DNA of 64,000 nt. It comes from Paucibacter aquatile (lineage in GTDB: Bacteria; Pseudomonadota; Gammaproteobacteria; Burkholderiales; Burkholderiaceae_C). Below are positions 8,462 through 17,172 of this stretch, one piece after another. The notes under the pieces were generated by a model that saw nothing but the letters and a program-made list of their open reading frames with translations, did not search any database and was not told the DNA's origin. The position numbers and the translations under genes were made by a program. The stretch covers positions 3,224,001 through 3,288,000 of the forward strand of contig NZ_POSP01000003.1 in assembly GCF_002885975.1 (NCBI RefSeq), in the 5' to 3' direction. Positions within the stretch are counted from its first letter, which is position 1; each line of letters opens with the position of its first letter.

Positions 8462-9169
8462 TTGCGCGCGGCTCGCCATTCCGAGGCAGCCACCGTCCAG
8501 GCGCTGTACTACGGCGCCCGGCGGCGCCGCATGTTCCGCATCGGCACCTATCTGGCCCTGATCCGGGCCATGGCGGTGGGCGAGCTGGTGCAGGTGTTCT
8601 ACAGCCACAGCGAGCTGGTGCCGCGCACCCAAGCGCGCCTGGCCCGTACGCGCAACACCTTGCGCGAGCTGATCTGCCATGGCCTGGGTTCGCCGCAAGG
8701 CCAGGCGGCGCTGCAGCGCTTGCGCGCCGCCCATGCGCCGGTGCGGGCCGAAGCCGACGATTTCCGCTATGTGCTGGCGCTCTTCATGCTGGAGCCCCTG
8801 CGCTGGAACGCCGCCCACGGCGGCACGCCGCTGAGCGAGGCCGAGCAGACCCTGCTGCTGGATTTCTGGGCCCAGGTGGGCGAGGCCATGGGCATTCCCG
8901 AGGTCCGCCTGAGCCCGGCGCAGTGGCTGGACTTTCAGCAGCGTTACGAGGCGCGGCACTGGCGCTTCACGCCCGAGGGCCAGCGCCTGGCGTCCGCTTG
9001 TTTGCAGGAGGTGGTGACGCTGTCTTTGCCGCACGGCAGCCGGTCCTTGTTCCGGCAGCTGATGCGGGTCAGCATGGACCCGGCCTTGGCGGCGCTGCTG
9101 CAGCTGCCCGTCGCGGCAGGGCCGGTCGCCTGGGCCTTGCGCAGCTGGCTGCGCTGGACCACGCCCTGA
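8462..9169 (+). CDS. Oxygenase MpaB / DUF2236 family protein
   Basis: 235 aa, starting at a TTG one base after the amidohydrolase stop (TGA-G-TTG), so translation is probably coupled. The middle segment 'DDFRYVLALFMLEPLRWN' around residues 98-115 and 'LSEAEQTLLLDFWAQVGEAMGIP' around 121-143 match the DUF2236/MpaB family, whose better-known members include latex-clearing (rubber) oxygenase and the mycophenolate oxygenase MpaB, proteins that use a b-type haem. The N-terminal 'RRMFRIGTYLALIRAM' and 'RTRNTLRELICHGLGSPQG' also fit. The substrate here is unknown. Co-transcription with an exported amidohydrolase is a possible but unproven functional link. Confidence 0.72.
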   Translation: MRAARHSEAATVQALYYGARRRRMFRIGTYLALIRAMAVGELVQVFYSHSELVPRTQARLARTRNTLRELICHGLGSPQGQAALQRLRAAHAPVRAEADDFRYVLALFMLEPLRWNAAHGGTPLSEAEQTLLLDFWAQVGEAMGIPEVRLSPAQWLDFQQRYEARHWRFTPEGQRLASACLQEVVTLSLPHGSRSLFRQLMRVSMDPALAALLQLPVAAGPVAWALRSWLRWTTP

Positions 9170-9200
9170 TCGGCCGAGCTGAGCCCGTCTGAATCGGGCG

Positions 9201-9998
9201 TTAGCTGAAGTAACGCTGGCGCAGCCGCGCGTAGCGGCCGTCGCGGCGCAGCTGATCGAGCGCCGCCTGCAGGGCGAGCACCACGCGATCGTCGCTGTCC
9301 GGATGCAGGCCGTACCAGTAGCTGCGGCGGGTGTCCAGCTCCAACACTGGGCGCAGGGTGCTGTAGTCCAGGCGCAGCTGCTTGAGGTGCCATGCGGCGG
9401 CCCAGTCGAGCAGCACGATCAGGTCCATGCGGCTGGCCAGCAGCTTGCGCAGATTGCTGCCGTCATCGAGCGCCAGCTCCAGCTCCTCGCCGGCGCGCAG
9501 GCCCTCGCTTTGTAGCTGGCGCGCGGCCGCCGATTCGCGCACCACGCCGACCTTGAGCCCGCGCAGCTGGGGCAGTTCGCGCAGGTCTTTCAAGTCCTTC
9601 AGGGCCGGAATGTCGCGGCGCTTGCTCAGGCTGTAGAGCATGATGCGGCGCTCGCTGATCGGGCCGACCCAGCGGTACTTGCCCTCGCGTTCGGGCAGGC
9701 GGGTCAGCGAGTAAAGAATGCTGTTGCTTTGTGCCGCGGCCGCTTGCACGGCACGCGGCCAGGGCTGGACCTGGATGTCCAGCTCCAGGCGTGCCTGAGC
9801 GGCCATCATGCGCAGGAGTTCGCTGCTGAAGCCGGCGGTCTGGCCCGCTTCGTCCTGGAAGTTCAGGGGCGGCAGGTGCTCGGTGAATGCTTGCAGAGGG
9901 GCTGAGGGCAGGGCGGCCATGGGCCGCGTCTGCGCGGCAGCGATGCCCAGGCCCAAGTAGACGCTCAGGCCGGCCAGCGTGCATTCACGACGGCGCAT
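9201..9998 (-). CDS. Periplasmic solute-binding protein, family 3 type (orphan)
   Basis: 265 aa from the ATG giving MRRRECTLAG, which begins a signal peptide ending near 'GLGIAAAQT'; longer in-frame starts would add a Cys-rich leader without an RBS. The fold is that of family-3 solute-binding proteins: 'LQAFTEHLPPLNFQDEAGQTAGFSSELLRMMA' region at the N-terminus (short motifs HLPPLNF and GFSSELL), 'LPEREGKYRWVGPI' in the middle and 'LRGLKVGVVRESAAARQL' starting lobe 2. There is no permease or ATPase gene nearby, so it may be a sensor ligand-binder or lend itself to a distant transporter. Two similar orphans lie at 15.1 and 19.9 kb. Confidence 0.82.
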   Translation of the reverse strand: MRRRECTLAGLSVYLGLGIAAAQTRPMAALPSAPLQAFTEHLPPLNFQDEAGQTAGFSSELLRMMAAQARLELDIQVQPWPRAVQAAAAQSNSILYSLTRLPEREGKYRWVGPISERRIMLYSLSKRRDIPALKDLKDLRELPQLRGLKVGVVRESAAARQLQSEGLRAGEELELALDDGSNLRKLLASRMDLIVLLDWAAAWHLKQLRLDYSTLRPVLELDTRRSYWYGLHPDSDDRVVLALQAALDQLRRDGRYARLRQRYFS

Positions 9999-10121
9999 AG
10001 CGATCCAGCGGCAAAGCGAACAAGCGCCCCGAGGGGCGCAGCAACTGTCGACCCACGTCCCAGGCTCAATCAAGAAGAACTGCAAGGGCCGCAGTCTACG
10101 GTCGTCAGACCGCCGAGAAAC

Positions 10122-10526
10122 TTACATCGGCGACGGCGTGCCGGCCATGCGGTCATATTTGACGAAGAACTGGCGCGCTTTAGCCACCAGCTGCGCTTCG
10201 GTCGGGTGGTCCACGGTTTCGTAGGCCACGATGTGCTTGGCGATCTGCGGGCGGTGCTTGTCGGCGTAGTGCTTGAAGTCGCTTTGTGCGGTGCTCGATC
10301 CGACCACCAGCACTTCCTCGATGCCCTTCAGCGCCTCGCAGACTTCACCAAAGAACTCATGCTCGCTGCGCACCGCGCTGCCGTGTTGCTTGGTGTGGTG
10401 GCTGTGGGCCTTGATCTTCTCGGCCTGCACATGCTCGGCGTCGAATTGCAGAACCTTGGCTTGCTGATGGTCGAGCCAGACGACGGCGTGGAAGGTGGTG
10501 GTGTGCGAGGTGGGTGTGGAGCTCAT
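10122..10526 (-). CDS. Small eRF1-domain-like 'translational machinery' protein
   Basis: 134 aa from MSSTPTSHTTTFHAVVWLDH. The sequence has the layout of small bacterial proteins usually annotated as translational machinery proteins, related to the bacterial eRF1-like (baeRF) N-terminal fold: 'HAVVWLDHQQAKVLQFD' as first strand-turn-strand, a His-rich stretch 'IKAHSHHTKQHGS' and then 'LKGIEEVLVVGSSTAQSDFKHY' and 'YETVDHPTEAQLVAKAR'. Their molecular role is not established; a ribosome-associated or stress function is inferred in the literature from the fold only. It ends in a short tail and has no membrane segment. It stands alone on the minus strand between the solute-binding gene and the DksA-like gene. 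Confidence 0.65.
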   Translation of the reverse strand: MSSTPTSHTTTFHAVVWLDHQQAKVLQFDAEHVQAEKIKAHSHHTKQHGSAVRSEHEFFGEVCEALKGIEEVLVVGSSTAQSDFKHYADKHRPQIAKHIVAYETVDHPTEAQLVAKARQFFVKYDRMAGTPSPM

Positions 10527-10708
10527 GCTTGCGGTCCTTGTGAATGAACGGGGTTTCGAGAAAAGAAAAGAAGGGGGTGAACAAAACGTCGAGCGGTACA
10601 GCGGTGCTTGCAGACCTTGGTGGCATTCCGGCGACCTGTCTGTCTGCTCGCGCACTGGGGGGGGCTGGTCGAGGCTGGTGGCCCTGGCGCAGCCGGGCAT
10701 CCGCTGCT

Positions 10709-11104
10709 TCAGTGCAGATGGGGTTGCGCGCCTTCATGCTGGGCCTGGCACTGCAGGCAGCGCCGGCTGCTGGGGCTGGCCTGGAGGCGGGCGAACGCAA
10801 TCGCCTCGCCGCAGTCCTGGCAAAGACCGAAGTCCTCGTGATCCAGGGCCCCCAGGGCGGCGATCAGCTCGCGCAGCGATTGCAGGGTCTGGTCGCTGCG
10901 CGCCAGATCGACTTCGCGGCTGGCATCCAGCGCCGGCTCACGCTGGCTGTTGCCATCGCCGTCCTGCAGCAAGGCTTCGCGCGCATGTTCGACCCGGCTC
11001 AGCGCGCCCAGCTGTTCGTCGAGTTCACGTTCCAGCTCGCGCTGCCGGCGCAGCAATTCCTCGCGCAGCTGTTGAATCTGGGTGGCGTTGAGGCGTGGCG
11101 TCAT
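10709..11104 (-). CDS. TraR/DksA-family zinc-finger regulator
   Basis: 131 aa starting at MTPRLNATQ, preceded by AAGGAG at 6-base spacing. The N-terminal two-thirds is a charged helical hairpin ('LREELLRRQRELERELDEQLG', read as heptad-like helices), followed by 'IAALGALDHEDFGLCQDCGEAI' and the C4 zinc finger C-x2-C-x(17)-C-x2-C (CQDC ... CLQC). Such proteins bind the secondary channel of RNA polymerase and change promoter selection, often with ppGpp. The acidic tip found in DksA (Asp-x-x-Asp) is not obvious here, so this may be one of the many DksA paralogues without stringent-response activity. Confidence 0.88.
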   Translation of the reverse strand: MTPRLNATQIQQLREELLRRQRELERELDEQLGALSRVEHAREALLQDGDGNSQREPALDASREVDLARSDQTLQSLRELIAALGALDHEDFGLCQDCGEAIAFARLQASPSSRRCLQCQAQHEGAQPHLH

Positions 11105-11203
11105 GGCGATCTCCTTGATGCCATCTTGGCAGCCTGGAGGCCGGCGGTGTTGACCTGGCTCAAGCCATGTGCAGGCGCCTGGCTTCGACCCCCGGGGCGG
11201 CCA

Positions 11204-11225
11204 GACTCCCCCAAAAGAGGGAGTC
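11204..11225. promoter_or_regulatory. Inverted repeat in the promoter region of the YCF48-repeat lipoprotein
   Basis: Seven-base perfect arms GACTCCC and GGGAGTC with an 8-base loop CCAAAAGA lie about 127 bases before the lipoprotein start and 100 bases upstream of the divergent DksA-like gene. There is no T-run, so it does not look like a terminator; it could be an operator or simply a chance dyad in GC-rich DNA. Confidence 0.3.
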
Positions 11226-11351
11226 GCTGTGCGCATGGCATCTCGTACCATCGCGCCCGTTTGTAAAAAGTAGTAACGAGCCGAGGTGCGCGCGCGGGCC
11301 ATCCGCTGCGGAGCCTTGTCAAGAACAACGACTCAACGAGGGAAACAATCC

Positions 11352-13718
11352 ATGGTGAAACCATCTCGCATGGCCGAGCGCGTGACGCGCTGGGCTTTGG
11401 CGCCGGGCCTGGCGCTGGTGCTGACCGCCTGCGGTGGCGGTGGCAGTTCGGAACCCCCGGCGCCCCCGCCGGTGCCACCCACGCCGGTGCCCGAGACCTT
11501 GAGCATCACCGCCCCCACGGTCGGGGACATCGCCGAGCCCACCGCCTTCGGCAACAGCGCCGCCACAGTCAGCAAGCTTTCCTACAGCTGGGACTTCGGC
11601 GACGGCACGGCCGTCAGCACCGAGGCCGCGCCCAAGCACCAGTTTGCCAAGCCGGGCGACTATGAAGTGAAGCTGCGCGTCAGCAACGAGGCCGGCCAGT
11701 TCAAGGAAGTCAAGACCACCATCTCGGTCAACAACCAGGCGGCCGTGCGCGGCCTGGAGTGCACGGGCGCCCAGGAAACCGGCTGGTGCTGGCAGGCGCC
11801 GCGGCCGACCGGCCACGTGTACAAGTCGGTCACGTTCGCCAACGCCACCACCGGCTGGCGCGTGGGCGCATATGGCGAGATCTTCAAGACGGTCGATGCC
11901 GGCAAGAGCTGGACTCGCCAGCCCAGCGGCGTCAATGTCGATCTGTACGAAGTCGTGTTTGCCGATGACAAGACCGGCTGGGTCCGCGGGGCCAACAGCA
12001 CCTTGCTGAGCACCACGGATGGCGGCAGCAGCTGGAAGCCTGCCGTGGCCCCATGGCAAGGTGACACTGATGTGCAGAGGCTTTCGGTTCTGCCCAAGGG
12101 CGGCTTGCTGTACAGCGACTACAACATCAACCACCTGAGCACCGACGCCGGCAAGAGCTGGACGTCCGGCAACGCCTACGGATTGGTGAGCACCGGTGGC
12201 GAAGCTTTCCTGAGCATCAACTCGGACACGGTGTCCCGCTACAGCAACCTCAAGGCCGCGCCGGTGGCGGTGCTGCAGTTGAAGGATGTGGATGGTTCCA
12301 GCCTGAACGGGTACAACAGCTCCATCAATGTGGTGGGCGAGAAGACCGTCCTGGTCCATGCCCGCGACTGGGGACGCTACGACTACACGACCTACAGGTA
12401 CGTCTATCGTTCGGGCCTGTGGCGCAGCGACGATGCCGGCCAGACCTGGACGCGTCAGGCTGCCACCGGTCTCGAAAGTTCGACCGACTCGCTGCAGGTT
12501 CGGGCTCTGGATGCCAGTGCCACCAAGTTGATCGCACAGTCCGGCCTTCGTCTCTTCCGTTCCGAAGACGGTGGAGCCAGCTGGGCCGCCGCCACACCCG
12601 GCACGCTGTACTCGTTGCGCAATCTGACCGTTGTCGGATCGAAGGTGTACGCCATGATGGCCGGCGTTCCCATGGTCAGCGAGGACCTTGGCCGCAATTG
12701 GAAGTCGCTGTCGCTGCCTGCCAGCCTCAAGAACATCGGCCTCTACAACTCGACCGAGCTTCGTTTGGTGGGTGCGGCCTTGATGTTGATCGATGCGCAG
12801 CTGGGCTCTTACATCAGCCTCGATGAGGGTGTCACCTGGGAAGTGCTGCGCCCCGGTGACAGCAGTTCCAGCGGTTCGCCGCATTCGGTGGCCTTCCGCG
12901 ATGCCAAGAATGGCGCCATGGTCAATGTCCGAGGCGAGCTGTATCTGAGCGCCGACGGCGGCAAGACCTGGAAGCTGAAACGCAACGACCTGGCCGCCAA
13001 TTTCAATCCCTATGCCTACGGCCGTTTGCAGTTCACCAGCGCCAAGACCGGCTACCTGCTGAGTCTGGATCGCCGTCTCTACAAGACCACCGACGCGGGC
13101 GAGACCTGGAGCTCGAGTCTTGGAAGCACCCTGTGGTCGATCATGGCCTTCACGGATGACAGCAAGGGCTGGACCCGGTCCGATGACGGCAAGTTCTGGA
13201 TCACGCGCGATGGCAGCAACAGTTTTGCGCCCATGGCCTCGCCCAGCTTCGCGCCCAACGATGTGCGCGTCGAAGGTGAGAGTGCCCTGATCGCGGTGGG
13301 GGCGAGCGGCGGCATTGCCCAGAGCAGCGATGGTGGCAAGACCTGGTCGCAGCGCTACACCGGTATTGGTGAGTCGCTGTACAAGATCTACACCTTGGAC
13401 GCCAAGACCTACTGGGCCATCGGTGCCGCTGGCACCGTGCTGCGCTCCGACGACGCCGGCGTGAGCTGGACCAAGCAACTGGTGCCTGTGCCTTCGCAAG
13501 CCGGCCTGCTCGACATCCAGTTCCTGGATGCAAAGAACGGCTGGATCGTCGGTGAGCAAGGCACCATCCTGGTGACCCGCGACGGTGGCAAGACCTGGAC
13601 CCCGCAGGCCTCGGGCACGCGCAAGTCGCTGTTCTCGGTGCAGATCTTGGACATCCGAACCGGCTGGATCGTCGGCGCCGAAGGCACCTTGCTGGCCACC
13701 GGATCGGGCGGCAACTGA
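11352..13718 (+). CDS. PKD-domain lipoprotein with many YCF48/BNR-type propeller repeats
   Basis: 788 aa with RBS GAGGGAAA nine bases before the ATG. Residues 1-33 form a lipoprotein signal with lipobox LTAC, followed by a Gly/Pro linker. A PKD-like domain follows ('LSYSWDFGDGTAVS', residues 75-88; 'HQFAKPGDYEVKLRVSNEAG', 97-116). The rest is a series of beta-propeller repeats with the YCF48/BNR form 'G-W-x-x-G-x-x-G-x-(I/L)-x-x-T-x-D-G-G-(K/S)-x-W': examples are 'GEIFKTVDAGKSWTRQ', 'STLLSTTDGGSSWKPA', 'GELYLSADGGKTWKLK', 'GTVLRSDDAGVSWTKQ' and 'GTILVTRDGGKTWTPQ'. Anchored probably in the outer membrane. YCF48 proteins in phototrophs assist photosystem II assembly, but heterotroph homologues have no known role. 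Confidence 0.85.
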   Translation: MVKPSRMAERVTRWALAPGLALVLTACGGGGSSEPPAPPPVPPTPVPETLSITAPTVGDIAEPTAFGNSAATVSKLSYSWDFGDGTAVSTEAAPKHQFAKPGDYEVKLRVSNEAGQFKEVKTTISVNNQAAVRGLECTGAQETGWCWQAPRPTGHVYKSVTFANATTGWRVGAYGEIFKTVDAGKSWTRQPSGVNVDLYEVVFADDKTGWVRGANSTLLSTTDGGSSWKPAVAPWQGDTDVQRLSVLPKGGLLYSDYNINHLSTDAGKSWTSGNAYGLVSTGGEAFLSINSDTVSRYSNLKAAPVAVLQLKDVDGSSLNGYNSSINVVGEKTVLVHARDWGRYDYTTYRYVYRSGLWRSDDAGQTWTRQAATGLESSTDSLQVRALDASATKLIAQSGLRLFRSEDGGASWAAATPGTLYSLRNLTVVGSKVYAMMAGVPMVSEDLGRNWKSLSLPASLKNIGLYNSTELRLVGAALMLIDAQLGSYISLDEGVTWEVLRPGDSSSSGSPHSVAFRDAKNGAMVNVRGELYLSADGGKTWKLKRNDLAANFNPYAYGRLQFTSAKTGYLLSLDRRLYKTTDAGETWSSSLGSTLWSIMAFTDDSKGWTRSDDGKFWITRDGSNSFAPMASPSFAPNDVRVEGESALIAVGASGGIAQSSDGGKTWSQRYTGIGESLYKIYTLDAKTYWAIGAAGTVLRSDDAGVSWTKQLVPVPSQAGLLDIQFLDAKNGWIVGEQGTILVTRDGGKTWTPQASGTRKSLFSVQILDIRTGWIVGAEGTLLATGSGGN

Positions 13719-13750
13719 GCTTGGATGGTTGAGCCGGCTCCACGGAGCTG

Positions 13751-13790
13751 AAGGCCGAGGCGCTGCAAGGCGCCTCGGCCTTTCTTGTTT
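13751..13790 (+). terminator. Rho-independent terminator after the YCF48-repeat lipoprotein
   Basis: Arms of 13 bases (AAGGCCGAGGCGC / GCGCCTCGGCCTT, perfect) with a 6-base loop TGCAAG, followed by TCTTGTTT. It lies 33 bases after the stop codon and separates this gene from queA. Confidence 0.9.
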
Positions 13791-13881
13791 CTGGAGGCCG
13801 CCTGCGGCTCGCCGCCACGGGCATGGGAAAATCTGCGACTTCCGCAGTCTTTGGCACGGGTCTGTCCGGCCCTCAAACCCC

Positions 13882-14958
13882 ATGTCTTTTTCTTCTTCTT
13901 CGTCCTCCTCTTCCGTCACGCCCCAGTACACCGTCAGCGATTTCGATTTCGAACTGCCGCCCGAGCTGATCGCCCAGCATCCGGCGGCCGAGCGCAGCGG
14001 TTCGCGCCTGCTTGATGGCCGCAGCGATGTGCCGGTGGACCGCGTGTTTCGCGAGCTGCCCGATCTGCTCAACCCCGGCGACCTGCTGGTCTTCAACAAC
14101 ACCAAGGTGATCAAGGCCCGCATGTACGGCGCCAAGGCGACCGGTGGCTCGGTCGAGGCGCTGATCGAACGGGTGCTGCCCGGCACGCAGGAGGTCTGGG
14201 CCCATGTGCGGGCCAGCAAATCGCCCAAGCCGGGCAGCTGGATCCGCTTCAACGAAGCGTTTGATGCCGAGGTGCTGGGCCGCTGCGGCCCCGACGGCGG
14301 CATGTTCCATCTGCGCTTTCCCAGCGACCCCTTTGCCCTGCTGGAACAGCATGGCCATGTGCCGCTGCCGCCTTACATCGAGCATGCCGACGAGGCCGAC
14401 GATGTGCGCCGCTACCAGACCGTGTTCGCCCGTGAGCCCGGCGCGGTGGCCGCGCCGACCGCCGCCCTGCATTTCGACGAAGCCCTGCTGGCCCGCATGA
14501 GCGAGCGCGGCATCGCCTCGGCCCATGTCACCTTGCACGTGGGCGCCGGCACCTTCCAGCCCGTGCGCGTCGAGCACTTGAGCGAGCACAAGATGCACAG
14601 CGAATGGTTCGAGGTGCCGGCTGAGACGGTGGCCGCCGTGGCCGCCTGCCGGGCCCGCGGCGGCCGGGTGGTGGCTGTGGGCACGACCACGCTGCGCGCG
14701 CTGGAGTCAGCCGCCCAGGGCGGCGAGCTGGTGGCCGGGGCGCGCGAGACCGAGATCTTCATCACGCCTGGCTTCCCCTTCCGCGTGGTCGACAGCCTGG
14801 TCACCAACTTCCACTTGCCCAAGAGCACCTTGATGATGCTGGTCAGCGCCTTGGCCGGCCATGGGCGGGTGATGGCGCTCTACCGCCACGCGATTGCGCA
14901 GCGCTACCGCTTCTTCAGCTACGGCGATGCCATGCTGCTGCAGCGCGCCGGCGACTGA
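13882..14958 (+). CDS. queA: S-adenosylmethionine:tRNA ribosyltransferase-isomerase
   Basis: 358 aa, the usual QueA length, with an odd Ser-rich N-terminus (MSFSSSSSSSSV). Family motifs are present throughout: 'DFDFELPPELIAQHPAAERSGSRLL' region (short: LIAQHP, RSGSRLL), 'FRELPDLLNPGDLLVFNNTKV' (short: GDLLVFNNTKV), 'YIEHADEADDVRRYQTVFA' (short: RYQTVFA), 'SAHVTLHVGAGTFQPV' and 'GTTTLRALES ... TEIFITPGFPF ... NFHLPKSTLMMLVSAL'. The enzyme transfers and isomerises the ribosyl part of SAM to the 7-aminomethyl-7-deazaguanine in tRNA to give epoxyqueuosine. tgt, its pathway partner and frequent neighbour, is 47.5 kb away in this window. Confidence 0.97.
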   Translation: MSFSSSSSSSSVTPQYTVSDFDFELPPELIAQHPAAERSGSRLLDGRSDVPVDRVFRELPDLLNPGDLLVFNNTKVIKARMYGAKATGGSVEALIERVLPGTQEVWAHVRASKSPKPGSWIRFNEAFDAEVLGRCGPDGGMFHLRFPSDPFALLEQHGHVPLPPYIEHADEADDVRRYQTVFAREPGAVAAPTAALHFDEALLARMSERGIASAHVTLHVGAGTFQPVRVEHLSEHKMHSEWFEVPAETVAAVAACRARGGRVVAVGTTTLRALESAAQGGELVAGARETEIFITPGFPFRVVDSLVTNFHLPKSTLMMLVSALAGHGRVMALYRHAIAQRYRFFSYGDAMLLQRAGD

Positions 14959-15057
14959 GTGAATGACGGAATGAATTGAATGGTGTTCGGCCCGCGGGTG
15001 GCGGGCCGGCGTCTAAGATCCAGCTTCAGCGTGCTGCGAGCTGCAAGGAGGCTGTCG

Positions 15058-15849
15058 ATGCGGGACCGCTCATGGGGCGATGCCAGCGCTTGCGGTTCAC
15101 CGCGAGCATGTCGACGCGTGCTGCTCCAGCTGCTGGCCCTGGCCGGCCTGGGATTCGGCGGCGCCGGCGGGCGCGGTTTGCGGGCGCAGGAGTCCGCCTT
15201 GCGGGTGGTCGGCAGTGCCGACCCACCGTATCGGGTGTTCGGTGCGGACGGCCCTTCAGGCCTCTACTTTGATCTCATGCGCGAGGCGGCGAGGCGTCTG
15301 GCTTGGCCCGTGAGTTTCATCGAGGTGCCCTCGGCGCGGGCCTTCAAGATGATGGAAAACGGCGAGGCCGACCTCATGCTGGGGCCCTTGCTGACCCCCG
15401 AGCGCCAGCGGTTTCTGAGCTACACCCAGGTTCTTTTGCCAGCCGAGGACAAGGTGTTTTATGGCCGGCCGGATGCACCGCCCCTGCGCCGACTCGCGGA
15501 TCTGGAAGGGCGAATGATCGCAGTCCACCGCGGCAAGCGCTATGGCGCAGCATTCGACGCGCTGCCGGGGCTGCGCTTGCAAGAGGTCAACGACTACCGC
15601 GTCGCGCTCGACATGGTGGCTCTGGGCCGCGTGGACCTGGCCGTGGTACCCGAACGCCAGGGCGACCCCCTGCTGCGTCAGCGGCGGCTGGACCTGCGCA
15701 AGCAGGCCCTGCGGCTGGAGGGCGAAACTGCCTACCTCGTGCTGTCGCGCCGTTCGCCTTGGCTGGCCCGCCAGGCGCAGTTGGAGCACGCATTTCAGGC
15801 CATGCGGGACGATGGCAGCTGGCAGCGTCTGGTGGCGGCCTATCGCTGA
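15058..15849 (+). CDS. Periplasmic solute-binding protein, family 3 type (orphan)
   Basis: 263 aa; the ATG giving MRDRSWGDAS has AAGGAG eight bases upstream, which decides it over a start at 14980. A basic N-terminus and hydrophobic 'VLLQLLALAGLGFGGAG' make a signal peptide with cleavage near 'RAQES'. Lobe motifs 'LRVVGSADPPYRVFG', 'GLYFDLMREAARRLAW', 'NGEADLMLGPLLTPER' and 'LADLEGRMIAVHRGKRYG' are typical of family-3 binding proteins. No transporter partner is adjacent. It resembles the orphan binding genes at 9.2 and 19.9 kb in layout, though the sequences have diverged widely. Confidence 0.8.
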   Translation: MRDRSWGDASACGSPRACRRVLLQLLALAGLGFGGAGGRGLRAQESALRVVGSADPPYRVFGADGPSGLYFDLMREAARRLAWPVSFIEVPSARAFKMMENGEADLMLGPLLTPERQRFLSYTQVLLPAEDKVFYGRPDAPPLRRLADLEGRMIAVHRGKRYGAAFDALPGLRLQEVNDYRVALDMVALGRVDLAVVPERQGDPLLRQRRLDLRKQALRLEGETAYLVLSRRSPWLARQAQLEHAFQAMRDDGSWQRLVAAYR

Positions 15850-15978
15850 GCACCCCTGGGGGCGCGGCTGTGGACCGCGCAGACAATCACCTGCGGACGC
15901 TCGCCCGGTGCCGGTTTTGAGGCCAAGCCGGTCGATAATGCGGGGAGTCAGATTCTTCTCAGCTCGGAGCCTCCCACC

Positions 15979-17172
15979 ATGTTCAAGCACGTTGACGCCT
16001 ACGCCGGCGACCCCATCCTGAGCCTCAACGAGGCGTTCCAGAAGGACAGCCGCCCGGGCAAGATCAATCTGTCCATCGGCATCTATTTCGACGACGAAGG
16101 CCGCATCCCCATGCTGGATTCGGTCCGCAAGGCCGAGCTGGCCGTGGTGGCCGATGCCGGCGCCCGCCCCTACCTGCCGATGGAAGGCGCGGCCAATTTC
16201 CGCAACGCCGTGCAAGGCCTGCTCTTCGGTGAAAACCACCCGGCCCGCGCCGAAGGCCGCATCGTCACCATCCAGAGCGTGGGCTCCAGCGGTGGCCTCA
16301 AAGTCGGCGCTGATTTCATCAAGCGCTACTTCCCGGCCAGCGCCATCTATGTGTCCGACCCGACCTGGGACAACCACCGCGCGGTGTTCGAAGGCTCGGG
16401 CATCGAGGTCAAGACCTACCCGTACTACGACGCCGCCACCGGCGGCGTGCGCTTTGCGGACATGCTGGAATCCATCCGCGCCCTGCCGGCCAAGAGCGTG
16501 GTGCTGCTGCACGCCTGCTGCCACAACCCGACCGGCGTGGACCTGAGCCCCATGCAGTGGGACGAGCTGATCCCGGTGTTGAAAGAGCGCGAGCTGCTGC
16601 CCTTCCTGGACCTGGCCTACCAGGGCTATGGCGACGGCATCGACGAAGATGCCTTTGCCATCCGCGCCATGCTGGACGCCGGCCTGTCCTTCTTCGTCGC
16701 CAACAGCTTCTCCAAGAGCATGAGCCTGTACGGCGAGCGCTGCGGCGCATTGAGCGTGGTCTGCCCCGATGCGGCCCAGGCGGCCCTGGTGCTGGGTCAG
16801 ATGAAGTTCATGATCCGCCGCAACTACTCGAACCCGCCGCTGCACGGTGGCCAGATCGTCGCCCGTGTGCTCAGCGACCCGCAGCTGCGCAGCCTCTGGG
16901 AAGGCGAAGTGACCGAGATGCGTGAGCGCATCCACGCCATGCGCAACGCTTTGTACGAGGTGCTGACGGCCAAGCTGCCGGGCCGCAACTTCGACTACTT
17001 CCTGACCCAGCGCGGCATGTTCAGCTACACCGGCCTGACCGCCGCCCAGGTGGACCGTCTGAAGGACGAGTTCGGCGTCTACCTGGTGCGCTCGGGCCGC
17101 ATGTGCGTGGCTGGCCTGAACAACAAGAACGTCGAGGCCACGGCCAGTGCCATGGCCGCTGTGCTGGCTTGA
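15979..17172 (+). CDS. Aromatic/aspartate aminotransferase (class I, PLP)
   Basis: 397 aa, the usual length for TyrB/AspC enzymes. 'YAGDPILSLNEAFQKD' and 'INLSIGIYFDDEGRIP' are the family's N-terminal signature; 'PTWDNHRAVFEGSGIEV' and 'LLHACCHNPTGVDL' (PLP ring contacts, Asn-Pro-Thr-Gly) follow. The Schiff-base lysine is Lys246 in 'SFSKSMSLYGERCG', and the substrate-carboxylate Arg is in the C-terminal 'VRSGRMCVAGL'. It should transfer amino groups between glutamate/2-oxoglutarate and aromatic amino acids or aspartate; which one dominates is not visible. The stop overlaps the next gene's start in TTGA, so the hydrolase is probably co-translated. Confidence 0.93.
   Translation: MFKHVDAYAGDPILSLNEAFQKDSRPGKINLSIGIYFDDEGRIPMLDSVRKAELAVVADAGARPYLPMEGAANFRNAVQGLLFGENHPARAEGRIVTIQSVGSSGGLKVGADFIKRYFPASAIYVSDPTWDNHRAVFEGSGIEVKTYPYYDAATGGVRFADMLESIRALPAKSVVLLHACCHNPTGVDLSPMQWDELIPVLKERELLPFLDLAYQGYGDGIDEDAFAIRAMLDAGLSFFVANSFSKSMSLYGERCGALSVVCPDAAQAALVLGQMKFMIRRNYSNPPLHGGQIVARVLSDPQLRSLWEGEVTEMRERIHAMRNALYEVLTAKLPGRNFDYFLTQRGMFSYTGLTAAQVDRLKDEFGVYLVRSGRMCVAGLNNKNVEATASAMAAVLA

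Noticed and set aside
9169..9201. GCCCG-tctgaat-CGGGC hairpin between convergent genes, considered a bidirectional terminator
   Set aside because: Only a 5-bp stem and no T-run on either side.
11319..14303. A 994-codon open frame on the minus strand
   Set aside because: It lies opposite the YCF48-repeat lipoprotein and queA, both with clear domains and RBS. It has no family resemblance and arises from GC-rich third-position codon bias.
15256..16935. A 559-codon open frame on the minus strand
   Set aside because: It covers the aminotransferase and a binding-protein gene antisense, with His/Gln-rich composition typical of antisense frames in GC-rich DNA.
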